Shown: positions 42,500 through 50,866, counted from the first letter of the stretch. The stretch is DNA of 64,000 bases from Pseudomonadota bacterium (GCA_023389055.1 JAEWFA010000002.1:1-64000); one strand, 5' to 3'. Numbers and translations are program-made. Notes: a model not told the origin generated them from the sequence alone.

Positions 42500-43384
42500 T
42501 CAAACCGCCGCCCGACCCGCAGGCGGCGGCGCGTCCCCGGCGCCCGAACGCGGCAGATCCCTGGCCTGTCCCGATTCGGAATGCGCGCCGGCGTCGCCCT
42601 GCGGCTGCGCCTGGCGCAGCGGATGCACGCCACGTGCCATCGCGGAGAGCAGGTCGCCGAACTCGACCGGGAACGGGAAGACGATCGTCGTGTTGTTCTG
42701 CGTGCCGATCGTCGCGAGCGTGTTCAGGTAGCGCAGTTGCATTGCCTCCGGACGCTGCGAGAGGATCTCGGCCGCCTCGAACAGCTTCTGCGCCGCCTGC
42801 TCCTCGCCTTCGGCGCTGATCACTTTCGCGCGCCGCTCGCGTTCGGCCTCGGCCTGGCGCGCGATCACGCGGATCATGCTCTCGTCGAGGTCCACATGCT
42901 TGATCTCGACGTTCGACACCTTGATGCCCCATGCGTCGGTCTGCGCGTCGAGGATGTCCTGGATGTCGTTGTTCAGCTTGTCGCGCTCGGAGAGCATCTC
43001 GTCGAGGTCGTGCTTGCCGAGCACCGAGCGCAGCGTCGTCTGCGCCAGCTGGCTCGTCGCCTGCTGGAAATCCTCGACCTGGATCACCGCCTTGTCGGCC
43101 TGCACGACGCGGAAATAGAGGACCGCGTTGACCTTCACCGAAACGTTGTCGCGCGAGATGACGTCCTGCGTCGGCACGTCGAGCACGAGCGTGCGCTGGT
43201 CGACGCGCACCATCTGCTGCACGTACGGCAGCAGCAGGATCAGCCCCGGCCCCTTGACGCCGGTGAAGCGCCCGAGCGTGAACACCACGCCACGCTCGTA
43301 CTCCCGCAGTATGCGGATCGACGTCGCCAGGATCGCGACGATGATGATGACGATGGGCAGGTAGACGGCCAGGTCGAAGGACAT
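42500..43384 (-). CDS. Slipin (SPFH/stomatin-like membrane protein)
   Basis: 294 residues: one N-terminal membrane helix (about 7-25), the SPFH/PHB domain with RILREYERGVVFTLGRFTGVKGPGLILLLPYVQQMVRVD (about 27-65) and LVLDVPTQDVISRDNVSVKVNAVLYFRV, a coiled coil (RVIARQAEAERERRAKVISAEGE) and a Gly/Pro tail. Bacterial slipins partner with NfeD in membrane microdomains; the NfeD gene is 33 bases upstream in the same direction. The start codon follows the membrane protein rule for this family. Confidence 0.94.
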   Translation of the reverse strand: MSFDLAVYLPIVIIIVAILATSIRILREYERGVVFTLGRFTGVKGPGLILLLPYVQQMVRVDQRTLVLDVPTQDVISRDNVSVKVNAVLYFRVVQADKAVIQVEDFQQATSQLAQTTLRSVLGKHDLDEMLSERDKLNNDIQDILDAQTDAWGIKVSNVEIKHVDLDESMIRVIARQAEAERERRAKVISAEGEEQAAQKLFEAAEILSQRPEAMQLRYLNTLATIGTQNNTTIVFPFPVEFGDLLSAMARGVHPLRQAQPQGDAGAHSESGQARDLPRSGAGDAPPPAGRAAV

Positions 43385-43417
43385 CGGATCTCCTCGGGCG
43401 GTTTCGCCCCGGATCGT

Positions 43418-44941
43418 TCAGGATTCGGCGACGACGTGCAAGACCAGGCCGTCGATCGACACAACGCGCACTCGCTGGCCCGGCAAGAGCGGTGCATCGC
43501 CCACCGCGTGCCAGCGTTCGCCCGCCGCCAACACCCTCCCCCTGCCATTGCTCCACTCGAGCACCGTTGCACGCTCGCCGAGCATGCCGCGCTCACCCGT
43601 CTTCACCGGGCGCCGTCGCGCCTGCCACAGCATGCGCAGCACGAGCAGCGAGAACGCGAGACTCGCCGCGACGATCGCTCCGATCGACGTCCACGGCACG
43701 CCGAAACCCGGCGCCTCGGTGTCGATAAGGATCGTCGCACCGAGCACGAAAGCCACCGCACCCCCCAGCGCTGCCGCACCGGCCGACGGCGTGAACGCTT
43801 CGGCGATCATCAGGACGAGGCCGAGGACGACCAAACCGAGTCCGGCGTAGTTCACCGGCAGCACGGACAGCGCGTACAGGCCGAGCAGCAGGCAGATCGC
43901 GCCGATCGTTCCCGGGTACAACGCGCCCGGATGCAGGAACTCGAAGATCAGCCCGTAGAAGCCGATCGTCATCAGGATCAGCGCGAGGCTCGGATTGGTC
44001 AGTGTAGACAGCAGTCGCGCGCGCCAGTCGGGATCCAGCGCCTGCTGCGCCAGGCCGCCGGTTCGCAATGCGATGCGCTCGCCGGCCACCGTCACGGTAC
44101 GCCCATCGGCCTTCGCCAGCAGGTCCGGCACGTCGCGAGCGACGAAATCGACGACGTTGCGAGCCTGTGCATCGCTGGCCGAAAGACTCGCCGCGTCGCG
44201 CACCGCGCGCTCGGCCCATTCGGCGTTGCGCCCTCGCATCTCGGCGAGCGAACGGATGTAGGCAACGGCGTCGTTGATCGCCTTGGCCTCCATCGCCGAA
44301 GCGGGCGCACGACGCGCCTTCGATGCGTCGTCTTTGGAGGGTTCGCCCTGGGACGCTTCGCCCTTGGACGCTTCGTCCTTCGGCGCTTCGTCCTTCGGCG
44401 CCTGCGGCTTGTCGTCGCCGCCGAAGGGCAATCCGCCGCCGATTGCCACCGGGGTGGCGGCGCCGAGGTTCGTGCCGGGCGCCATCGCCGCGACGTGGCA
44501 GGCGTACAGGATGTAGGTGCCAGCGCTGGCGGCGCGAGCGCCGCTGGGCGCGACGAATCCCAGCACCGGAACCGGCGAGGCGACGATCGCTCGCACGATC
44601 TCGCGCATCGAAGTGTCCAGTCCGCCCGGGGTATCGATCCGCAGCACGACGGCCCCGGCGCCGTCGCGCTCGGCGCGGCGGATTCCGCGAACGACGTAGT
44701 CGGCGCTCGCCGGCCCGATCGCTCCGTCGATCGTCAGCACCAGCGCCTGGCGCTGCGAGGTACCCCCCTCCTGCGCGAACGCCTGCGAGGCGTTCGACGA
44801 TCCGGCGACGAAGACGATCGCGACGAGCACCGCCCACCAGTTCGCCAGCGCCGTCGCCGCGCATCGGGGAACCACGCCGGCTCGCCGCGGGCGGGCCGCG
44901 GAAGTGGTCGATCCTTCGGGGCGGCACATGCGGCCGATCAT
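43418..44941 (-). CDS. nfeD: NfeD family protein with ClpP-class (S49-like) protease domain
   Basis: 507 residues of the long NfeD type (NfeD1b): a signal-like helix (about 33-55), a ClpP-like serine protease domain (about 65-320) with the nucleophile Ser in ASAGTYILYACHV and oxyanion GGLD, then four to five membrane helices (about 335-440) and the C-terminal OB-fold (KTGERGMLGERATVLEW). Cleaves membrane proteins such as stomatins. Between the protease halves lies a stretch of KDEAS-like pentapeptides encoded by a 15-bp tandem repeat (44322-44411). Upstream of the slipin gene as usual. The initiator may be a later Met; both 44941 and 44929 are open. Confidence 0.92.
   Translation of the reverse strand: MIGRMCRPEGSTTSAARPRRAGVVPRCAATALANWWAVLVAIVFVAGSSNASQAFAQEGGTSQRQALVLTIDGAIGPASADYVVRGIRRAERDGAGAVVLRIDTPGGLDTSMREIVRAIVASPVPVLGFVAPSGARAASAGTYILYACHVAAMAPGTNLGAATPVAIGGGLPFGGDDKPQAPKDEAPKDEASKGEASQGEPSKDDASKARRAPASAMEAKAINDAVAYIRSLAEMRGRNAEWAERAVRDAASLSASDAQARNVVDFVARDVPDLLAKADGRTVTVAGERIALRTGGLAQQALDPDWRARLLSTLTNPSLALILMTIGFYGLIFEFLHPGALYPGTIGAICLLLGLYALSVLPVNYAGLGLVVLGLVLMIAEAFTPSAGAAALGGAVAFVLGATILIDTEAPGFGVPWTSIGAIVAASLAFSLLVLRMLWQARRRPVKTGERGMLGERATVLEWSNGRGRVLAAGERWHAVGDAPLLPGQRVRVVSIDGLVLHVVAES
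44322..44411. repeat. 15-bp tandem repeat, six units, in nfeD
   Basis: Six imperfect 15-base units (period boundaries at 44322, 44337, 44352, 44367, 44382, 44397). The middle ones, reading GACGCTTCGTCCTTC and GGCGCTTCGTCCTTC, differ by one or two bases. Each unit encodes five residues of a charged, probably disordered linker (KDEAS, KGEAS, QGEPS, KDDAS). The period is a multiple of three, so gain or loss of units keeps the frame. Confidence 0.85.
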
Positions 44942-44987
44942 ACGCGGTGAATCGGCGCGTCGGACAACGCCGCACCAGCGACCCTAC

Positions 44988-45011
44988 CGTTATGTACGAC
45001 CGTATACTACG
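44988..45011. promoter_or_regulatory. ModE-box-like dyad upstream of modA
   Basis: CGTTATGTA-N6-TATACTACG. The ModE consensus is CGNTATATA-N6-TATANCG-type (ATCGNTATATA, then the inverse): the left half fits in 8 of 9 positions, the right half in 7 of 9, with the correct 6-base spacer. It lies 72 bases before modA and 47 after the nfeD start, so bound ModE-molybdate would repress the transporter when molybdate is plentiful. ModE is encoded at the end of the same operon. Confidence 0.65.
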
Positions 45012-45082
45012 CATCGTCCCCCAAGGGCCCTACCTCGTCGCCGGGCGCCCGTCCGCATCGACGCCGCCAGGGAGATCGCCGG

Positions 45083-45838
45083 ATGCTTCACCGCCTCGCG
45101 CTCGCTTCGCTCGCCTGCCTGGTCGCGCTCGCCGCGTCGGCGGCGAATGCGGCCGACCTCACCGTTTCGGCAGCGGCGAGCCTGTCGAGCGCGTTTCGCG
45201 AGATCGCCGCCGCGTGGGAAGCGCGAAACCCGGGCGATCGCGTCCTGCTGAACTTCGCCGCATCGGGCACGCTGCTGCAGCAGATCGACAAGGGCGCGCC
45301 GGTCGACGTATTCGCGCCGGCAGACCGCGAGACGATGGATCACGCGCAGGCGAAGCACCTCGTCGACGCCTCGGCGCGGCGCACCTTCGCGCAGAACGCG
45401 CTCGTCGTCGTCGTCCCCACCGCTTCCGCGCAGGCGCTGTCGTCGCTCGCCGACCTGAAGCGCGAGTCCGTTCGGCGCATCGCGATCGGCGATCCGCGCA
45501 GCGTCCCGGCCGGCCGCTATGCACGGACGGCACTACGGACCGCAGGAACCGGCGAGGCGCTGGCGCCGAAGTGGATCCAGGCGCAGTCGGTGCGCCAGGT
45601 GCTCGACTACGTGGCGCGCGGCGAGGTGGACGCCGGCTTCGTCTACGCGACCGACGCCGCGATCATGAAGGACCGCGTGCGCGTCGCGTTCGAAGTCCCG
45701 CTCGACGAACCGGTGCACTACCCGATCGCGCCGGTGGCGGCTTCGACGAACCCCGCCGCGGCGCGTTCGTTCATCGATTTCGTCGTCGGAGCGCAGGCGC
45801 AGCAGATCCTTGCGCGCTACGGCTTCGCCAATCCCTGA
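45083..45838 (+). CDS. modA: Molybdate-binding periplasmic protein
   Basis: 251 residues. Signal peptide (about 1-23, cleaved after ANA), then LTVSAAASLSSAFREIAAAWE, where the Ser residues of SAAASLSSAF form the oxyanion pocket, and LLNFAASGTLLQQIDKGAPVDVFAPADRETMD, KWIQAQSVRQVLDYVARGEVDAGFVYATDA. Distinct from TupA in sequence. First gene of modABC-modE. Confidence 0.96.
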   Translation: MLHRLALASLACLVALAASAANAADLTVSAAASLSSAFREIAAAWEARNPGDRVLLNFAASGTLLQQIDKGAPVDVFAPADRETMDHAQAKHLVDASARRTFAQNALVVVVPTASAQALSSLADLKRESVRRIAIGDPRSVPAGRYARTALRTAGTGEALAPKWIQAQSVRQVLDYVARGEVDAGFVYATDAAIMKDRVRVAFEVPLDEPVHYPIAPVAASTNPAAARSFIDFVVGAQAQQILARYGFANP

Positions 45839-45845
45839 GCGCGTC

Positions 45846-46514
45846 GTGCAGCCCGCATGGACCGCGCTGTCGTTGTCGCTACAGGTCGCAGGATGGGCGA
45901 CGCTGCTCAACGCGGTGTTCGGCATCGGCGCGGCCTATGCGCTGGCGCGCCTGCGCTTTCCCGGGCGCGACCTGATCGACGCGCTGCTCACGTTGCCGCT
46001 GGTGCTGCCGCCGACGGTGCTCGGCTACTACCTGCTCGTGCTGCTCGGCCGCAACGGTCCGATCGGCGCATTCCTGCAACAAAATTTCGGTATCACGTTG
46101 ATCTTCAGCTTTGCCGGTGCGGTGATCGCGGCAACCGTCGTCGCGTTTCCGCTCGTGATGAAGTCCGCACGCGCCGCCTTCGAGACGATCGATCCGCAGT
46201 TCGAGAAAGCTGCTCGCGTGCTCGGACTGGCGGCGCCGGCGGTGTTCTTTCGCGTGACGCTTCCGCTGGCGCAACGCGGGATTCTCGCCGGGTTGCTGCT
46301 GGCCTTCGCGCGCGCGCTCGGCGAGTTCGGCGCGACGCTGATGGTCGCCGGCAGCATCCCCGGACGAACGCAGACGCTGTCGATCGCGGTGTACGAAGCG
46401 GTCCAGGCGGGGCAGGACGCCACCGCCAACGTGCTCGTCGCCATCGTCTCGGTGACCTGCGTGGCGGTGCTGCTCGCCGTCGGTCGACTCTCTGCGGCGC
46501 GAAACGCTGCATGA
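45846..46514 (+). CDS. modB: Molybdate ABC transporter permease
   Basis: 222 residues with five membrane helices; WATLLNAVFGIGAAYALARLRFPGRDLIDALLTLPLVLPPTVLGYYLL is the ModB N-terminal half, and ARVLGLAAPAVFFRVTLPLAQRG plus the EAA loop LLLAFARALGEFGATLMVAGSIPGRTQTL is the ATPase dock. The start is GTG at 45846, 7 bases after the modA stop; a TTG at 45810 would overlap modA by 29 bases. Confidence 0.93.
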   Translation: MQPAWTALSLSLQVAGWATLLNAVFGIGAAYALARLRFPGRDLIDALLTLPLVLPPTVLGYYLLVLLGRNGPIGAFLQQNFGITLIFSFAGAVIAATVVAFPLVMKSARAAFETIDPQFEKAARVLGLAAPAVFFRVTLPLAQRGILAGLLLAFARALGEFGATLMVAGSIPGRTQTLSIAVYEAVQAGQDATANVLVAIVSVTCVAVLLAVGRLSAARNAA

Positions 46515-46533
46515 GGAACGCAAGGAGCGAGCG

Positions 46534-47343
46534 ATGAACGAGGCTGCGATTCACGAGGCTGCGATTCACGAGGCTGCGATTCGGCTCGGCAACGAACCCG
46601 TTGCGTCGCACACGCTCGTCGTCGACATCGAATCGACGGTGCGCGCCAGCGGCGCCGCCGCGACCGGGCGCAGTCCGCAGTTCAAGCTGCAGGTGCGATT
46701 TGCGACGCGCGCGCGGCGCATCGTCGTCTGCGGCCCGTCGGGCGCGGGCAAGAGCCTCACGCTGCAGGCGATCGCCGGGCTGCTGCGACCGCACCGGGGA
46801 CGCGTCGAAGTGCTCGGCAGCGTCCTGTACGACTCGCGCAGCAGCGTCGACGTCGCCGCGCGCGAGCGCGACGTCGGCTACCTGTTCCAGGACTACGCGC
46901 TCTTTCCGCATCTCACGGTGCGGCAGAACGTGGCCTTCGGCCTGGCCCGCTCGGTCTTCAATCCGGCGAGCCGGGTGCGCGATCCGCGCGCCGAGCGATG
47001 GCTCGATGCGCTGGGCATCGCCGCGCTCGGCGATCGCTATCCGCATGAACTGTCGGGCGGGCAGCGCCAGCGCACCGCGCTCGCACGAGCGCTCGCACGA
47101 ACTCCGCGCGCGCTGCTGCTCGACGAGCCCTTCGCCGCGCTCGATCCGGCGCTGCGCGCCCGCCTGCGCGACGAACTCGACGCCCTGCAGCGTCGCCTCG
47201 CGCTGCCGATGGTGCTGGTCTCGCACGACGAAGCCGACGTCGATCGCTTCGGCGACGACGTGATCGAGCTCGATGCCGGGCGCGTGCGCCGGCACGAGCG
47301 GCGCGCAGCCGATGCGGGTGTTGCGTCGATGGAGGTCGCTTGA
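46534..47343 (+). CDS. modC: Molybdate ABC transporter ATPase, without Mop domain
   Basis: 269 residues. AAGGAG 6 bases before ATG fixes the start. Walker A GPSGAGKSLTLQA, signature LSGGQRQRTALARAL, Walker B LLLDEPFAALDPALR, switch His in LVSHDEADVD. The usual ModC is about 350 residues with a C-terminal molybdate-binding Mop/TOBE domain; here it ends soon after the ATPase domain, and the only Mop domains of the operon are in ModE. N-terminally there are three EAAIH repeats encoded by a 15-bp tandem repeat. Confidence 0.93.
   Translation: MNEAAIHEAAIHEAAIRLGNEPVASHTLVVDIESTVRASGAAATGRSPQFKLQVRFATRARRIVVCGPSGAGKSLTLQAIAGLLRPHRGRVEVLGSVLYDSRSSVDVAARERDVGYLFQDYALFPHLTVRQNVAFGLARSVFNPASRVRDPRAERWLDALGIAALGDRYPHELSGGQRQRTALARALARTPRALLLDEPFAALDPALRARLRDELDALQRRLALPMVLVSHDEADVDRFGDDVIELDAGRVRRHERRAADAGVASMEVA
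46540..46584 (+). repeat. 15-bp tandem repeat, three units, at the start of modC
   Basis: Two identical units GAGGCTGCGATTCAC and a third differing at the end (CGG). They encode EAAIH-EAAIH-EAAIR directly after Met-Asn. The strong ribosome site upstream shows it is translated. The copy number may vary between strains. Confidence 0.9.
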
Positions 47344-48146
47344 AATCGCAGATGGCGGTGCGCGGGCTCGTCTGGCTCGCCTGTGGCGACGAAAATTTCG
47401 GCGGGCCTGGGCGAATCGCGCTTCTCGAGGCGATCCGCAGCGAAGGCTCGATCACCGCGGCCGCGCGCCGCGCAGGATTGAGCTACAAGGCCGCCTGGGA
47501 TGCGATCGACCGCATGAACGCGCTGGCCGGCGAGCCGCTCGTCTCGCGCACGACCGGGGGCCGCGGCGGCGGTTCGACGCGGCTGACGCCGCGCGGCGAG
47601 CGGTTGATCGGGAACTTCCGCCTGATCGAGGCGGAGCACCACCGTTTCCTCGACGTATTGTCGAAATATACGCGAGGAATGCCCGATGACCTTCAACTCT
47701 TGCGGAGGTTGAACCTGATGAAGACCAGTGCCCGCAACCAGTTTGTCGGCAAGGTCCGTGCCGTGCACGCCGGCGCCGTCAACGACGAGGTCGAGATCGA
47801 GATCTCCGGCGGCCAGCGCATCGTCGCGGTCGTCACGCGCGAAAGCACGCAGAACCTCGGGCTCGCGCCCGGACGCGAGGCCTTCGCACTGGTGAAGGCG
47901 TCGTCGGTGCTGCTCGCCGTCGACGTGGCGCGTGCGAAGTTGTCCACGCGCAACCGCCTCGACGGTACCGTCGCGAAACTCGAAGCCGGCGCGGTGAACA
48001 GCGAGGTCGTCGTCGACCTGCCCGCCGGCGGCACGATCGCCGCCATCGTCACGAAGGAGAGCGCGGCGGCCCTGGGATTGGCCGTCGGCAAGCCGGTCAC
48101 CGCGCTCTTCAAGGCCTCCAGCGTGATCGTCGGCACTGTCGATTGA
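47340..48146 (+). CDS. modE: ModE-type molybdate-responsive regulator with two Mop domains
   Basis: About 268 residues: LysR-like winged helix (LLEAIRSEGSITAAARRAGLSYKAAWDAIDRMN, GGRGGGSTRLTPRGERLI) and two Mop domains (about 125-193, TSARNQFVGKVRAVHAGAVNDEVEIEI, and about 199-266, LSTRNRLDGTVAKLEAGAVNSEVVVDL) that bind molybdate. Matches E. coli ModE throughout. The start is unsure: TTG at 47340 overlaps modC as TTGA and has GGAGG 4 bases before it; ATG at 47352 is the alternative. ModE with molybdate probably binds the dyad at 44988-45011. Confidence 0.93.
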   Translation: MKSQMAVRGLVWLACGDENFGGPGRIALLEAIRSEGSITAAARRAGLSYKAAWDAIDRMNALAGEPLVSRTTGGRGGGSTRLTPRGERLIGNFRLIEAEHHRFLDVLSKYTRGMPDDLQLLRRLNLMKTSARNQFVGKVRAVHAGAVNDEVEIEISGGQRIVAVVTRESTQNLGLAPGREAFALVKASSVLLAVDVARAKLSTRNRLDGTVAKLEAGAVNSEVVVDLPAGGTIAAIVTKESAAALGLAVGKPVTALFKASSVIVGTVD

Positions 48147-48184
48147 ACGGACGGCGGCGGCCGGTTGCGTGAGCACCGACCGCC

Positions 48185-48208
48185 CCGGGCACGCCGTTCA
48201 GTGCCCGG
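48185..48208. terminator. Possible bidirectional terminator hairpin
   Basis: CCGGGCAC and GTGCCCGG pair perfectly across an 8-base loop between the convergent modE and the gene at 48198-48767; the loop contains the stop codon of the latter. No T-run follows, so it may act only partly. Confidence 0.35.
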
Positions 48209-48767
48209 TCTTGGGCGCGGCGAAGCCCGCGTGCTCGAAGTGATCGCCGTACTGCTCGAGTGCCTTGACGACCTGCACGATGCCGGTGGTGCGTTTCGCC
48301 TTCGGGTTCTTGCCCTGCAGCGTCTCGTTGCCTTCCATCATCGTCGCGAGGATCGCGTGCAGCACCTCGTCGGCGGCGGGTTCGAGCTTGCAGTTCTGCA
48401 CGATGTTGGCGACCTGTGCGTCGATCTCACGACCGAGCGCGTCGTACTGCGCCGCACTCATCTTCCCCGAGTGCACGGCAGGCAGCCTGGCGTCGACCGC
48501 GCTGCCGATCCGCGACATGCTCGTGCGCAGCGCCTCGTCGCTCGCCCATTTGCGGCCGTGATCGAGCTTCAGCGTCGGCACGTCGTGCCCGTGCGAATGC
48601 GAATGCGCGCTCGTCTCGGCGACGGCCGGCTTGTCGTGCGCGTGCGGGTCGGCAGCGTGCGTGGGCGTTGCGGCCTGCACCGCGAAGGCGAGCGAGCCTG
48701 CCGCAAGCAACCCGCCGGCCGCCAGCCACCCACCGGCGCCGAGCCGGCGCGAGAAAACGTGCTTCAT
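48198..48767 (-). CDS. Secreted His-rich protein of unknown function
   Basis: 189 residues. Signal peptide (about 1-33, LAFAVQA), then a His-rich linker (PHAHDKP, SAHSHSHGHD, about 40-62) and a helical domain beginning DHGRKWASDEALRTSMSRIGSAV and ending YGDHFEHAGF. The histidines suggest metal binding, and the Cys in IVQNCKLEP is conserved in what I recall of related betaproteobacterial exported proteins. It lies beside an ECF sigma/anti-sigma/periplasmic-sensor operon, so it may be part of a metal or envelope response. ATG 48767 has GGAGA upstream. Function unknown. Confidence 0.78.
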   Translation of the reverse strand: MKHVFSRRLGAGGWLAAGGLLAAGSLAFAVQAATPTHAADPHAHDKPAVAETSAHSHSHGHDVPTLKLDHGRKWASDEALRTSMSRIGSAVDARLPAVHSGKMSAAQYDALGREIDAQVANIVQNCKLEPAADEVLHAILATMMEGNETLQGKNPKAKRTTGIVQVVKALEQYGDHFEHAGFAAPKTGH

Positions 48768-48869
48768 CGGTCTCTCCGTTTCGTTTCGAGGCCGCTCCAT
48801 GCGGCGGCTTCCCGGAGTGAAACGAAGCACGCGCGAAAAAGTTCCCGCCGCCAGCACCGCCGCGGCGCG

Positions 48870-49334
48870 TCACGGATGCTCGTGCAGTTCCTCGAAGCCG
48901 GATGCGCCGATCGGCTGCTGCTGCAGCAGTTCGCGCAGCCGCTCCCGCTGGCCGGCATCGAGCAGCTCGCGCTCGCGCAGCAACTGCTCGATGACGAGCT
49001 TCTGCTGCGCCTCCTGCAGCCGCGCGATGGCCGCCCGCTCGGATTCGATCGCCTGCGAATCGGGCGTGGCCGCGAAGATCGCATCGATCAACTGGTCACG
49101 CCTGGTGTGGATCTGCTGCGCTCCGGCCCGGAAGTGTTCGAGAAAACCCGCCTCGGCCTCGCGCCAGCGGCGCTGCTGCGCGTCGTCGAGCCCGAGATAC
49201 CGCGCCAGTCCCGGAAAGCCGGCCGCGTCGACTGCGTCGTTCGCCTGCCAGGTGCGCCAGCCGACGGCGCCGAGAACGCCGAGGTTCACCATCAGCGACA
49301 GCGCCAGTGCGACGCCCAGTGCGTTTCGCTTCAT
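48870..49334 (-). CDS. Periplasmic CnrX/ZraP-like (Spy-type) sensor protein
   Basis: 154 residues with an N-terminal membrane anchor (about 5-27) and a helical hairpin of the heavy-metal-resistance/Spy type (FPGLARYLGLDDAQQRRWREAEAGFLEHF, ARLQEAQQKLVIEQLLRERELLDAGQRERLRELL). Such proteins sense metal or misfolding outside the membrane. It overlaps the anti-sigma gene as ATGA, so it is the third gene of sigma-anti-sigma-sensor, the order of cnrH/Y/X-like loci. The metal is unknown. Confidence 0.78.
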   Translation of the reverse strand: MKRNALGVALALSLMVNLGVLGAVGWRTWQANDAVDAAGFPGLARYLGLDDAQQRRWREAEAGFLEHFRAGAQQIHTRRDQLIDAIFAATPDSQAIESERAAIARLQEAQQKLVIEQLLRERELLDAGQRERLRELLQQQPIGASGFEELHEHP

Positions 49335-49792
49335 CGCAGCGCTTCCGTGGACGGGCGGCACGAGCCGGCTCCGGCGCACAGCCCGCCCGGTGCCACCGGA
49401 GCGAAAACCTCGAGCGCGCCACCCACCGGGCGCGGCAGCGTCGCGGGAACGGTCAGCGCCATGCCCAGCGCGAGCCCCAGCGACACCGAAGCCGCGGCAC
49501 CCAGCCCGGCGGGAACGAGCCAGCGCCAGCCGCGGCGCTCGCCTTCGTGCATCGGAGCGACGGGTCGCGGCAGAGACTGGATGCGCCCGCGCACGACCTG
49601 CGAAAGATCGAAGCCCAGCGACTCGTCGGCGAGCGCACGAAGCCCCGTCTGCGCCGCGCGCAGGTCGGCCAGCCACTCGCGGCAGCGCGGGCACGACGCG
49701 AGATGCGCGTCGAATGCCCCGTGCTGCGCGGCAGGCAGCTCGCCGTCCGCATAGGCGGACATCGACTCGATCGTGGGACAGGTCCTGGTCAT
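49331..49792 (-). CDS. Anti-sigma factor with zinc-finger (zf-HC2) and one membrane helix
   Basis: 153 residues. The N-terminus has the zinc anti-sigma motif H-x3-C-x2-C in HLASCPRC (about 29-36), the cytoplasmic part grips the sigma factor, and one membrane helix lies at about 85-107 (LVPAGLGAAASVSLGLALGMALTV). The C-terminal periplasmic tail has two Cys (GLCAGAGSCRP). It starts inside the stop of the sigma gene (ATGA) and ends over the start of the sensor gene (ATGA). Confidence 0.85.
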   Translation of the reverse strand: MTRTCPTIESMSAYADGELPAAQHGAFDAHLASCPRCREWLADLRAAQTGLRALADESLGFDLSQVVRGRIQSLPRPVAPMHEGERRGWRWLVPAGLGAAASVSLGLALGMALTVPATLPRPVGGALEVFAPVAPGGLCAGAGSCRPSTEALR

Positions 49793-50343
49793 GACGTTTT
49801 CCCCCTGTCGGGTGCAAAGATCGCCAGCAGCGCCGCCCGCGCACGGGCGATCCGCGACTTCACGGTTCCCTCGGCCACGTCGAGCGCCTGCGCGATCTCG
49901 GCGTACGACAGATCCTCGACCTCGCGCAGCAGCAGCACCTCGCGATGCTCGGGCGGCAGCGCACGCAGCGCTGCGTCGAGCGACTCGACGCGCCGCCTCG
50001 CTTCGACGCGTTGCTCGGGCGTGGCGGCGGGGTCGGCCACGGGCAGCGCGTCGTCGAGCGGCTCGAAAGCCACGACGCTGCCGCGTCGAAGCACGTCGAG
50101 TGCGCCGTTGCGTGCGATCTGCAGCAGCCAGGTGCCGAATTGCGCTTCCGGTCGCCAGCGCGGCATCGCCTGCCACGCCTTCATGAAGGTTTCCTGCGTG
50201 ATGTCCATCGCCTCCTCGCGCGATCCGATCATCCGCAACAAGAAGCGAAAGACGCGATCCTGGTGGCGCGAAACCAGCTCGGTGAATGCCTTCGAGTCGC
50301 CGTTTCGCGCGCGCGCCGCCAGCCCGGCGTCGTCGATTGTCAA
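49789..50343 (-). CDS. ECF RNA polymerase sigma factor
   Basis: 184 residues. Region 2 (FTELVSRHQDRVFRFLLRMIGSREEAMDITQETFMKAWQ, about 21-59) and region 4 (LPPEHREVLLLREVEDLSYAEIAQALDVAEGTVKSRIARARAAL, about 128-171) are complete. The start is TTG at 50343, with GAGG 5 bases upstream. Followed by its anti-sigma gene. The target promoters are not visible here, though autoregulation is common. Confidence 0.9.
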   Translation of the reverse strand: MTIDDAGLAARARNGDSKAFTELVSRHQDRVFRFLLRMIGSREEAMDITQETFMKAWQAMPRWRPEAQFGTWLLQIARNGALDVLRRGSVVAFEPLDDALPVADPAATPEQRVEARRRVESLDAALRALPPEHREVLLLREVEDLSYAEIAQALDVAEGTVKSRIARARAALLAIFAPDRGKTS

Positions 50344-50422
50344 CGCACGCGTCCTCGTACCCGCGGCACCCGGTTCGCGCCGCTCCGATCTTCAACGAAC
50401 GGCAATCGGAAAAGTTCCCGTT

Positions 50423-50848
50423 TCAGCGCGCGATGCGTCGCGCGGCAACGAGCGCCAGTACGATCCAGGCGACGCTGCGCAGCGTCATCGCGCCCATCGT
50501 CCGCGCTTCCCACGCTCCGCCGGCTGCCATGTAGATGACGAAGGCGACGAAGACGACGACGGTGGCGACGGCGATCGCCGCGGCCAGCAGGAAGCTCCAC
50601 CGTCGATGCAGCCAGAAGCCGACGCCGGCGACCACGTAGAGGAAACCGGCGAGGAAGTTGAACCAGAGCACGAAGGGGACGTAGTTGCCTGCCGCGGCCA
50701 CCGCGTCGGGCATGCCGAAGAGCACCCGGCCCCCCGCGCGTATCGTGGCGACGCCGAAAACGATCGCGACCACGGCAGCCACCATCAGCCAGCGATCGCG
50801 GCGCGCGCGCGTCGGAACTGCGTGTACGTCGTCCATCGCCTCGGCCAT
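50423..50848 (-). CDS. Four-helix membrane protein of unknown function
   Basis: 141 residues with four membrane helices (about 20-40, 58-80, 85-110, 115-135) and no family I recognise. It begins MAEAMDDVHAV. It is divergent from the fructose-bisphosphate aldolase gene, with a perfect dyad between them, so the two may share a regulator. Confidence 0.7.
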   Translation of the reverse strand: MAEAMDDVHAVPTRARRDRWLMVAAVVAIVFGVATIRAGGRVLFGMPDAVAAAGNYVPFVLWFNFLAGFLYVVAGVGFWLHRRWSFLLAAAIAVATVVVFVAFVIYMAAGGAWEARTMGAMTLRSVAWIVLALVAARRIAR

Positions 50849-50866
50849 CACGGAAACCCCGCAAGC

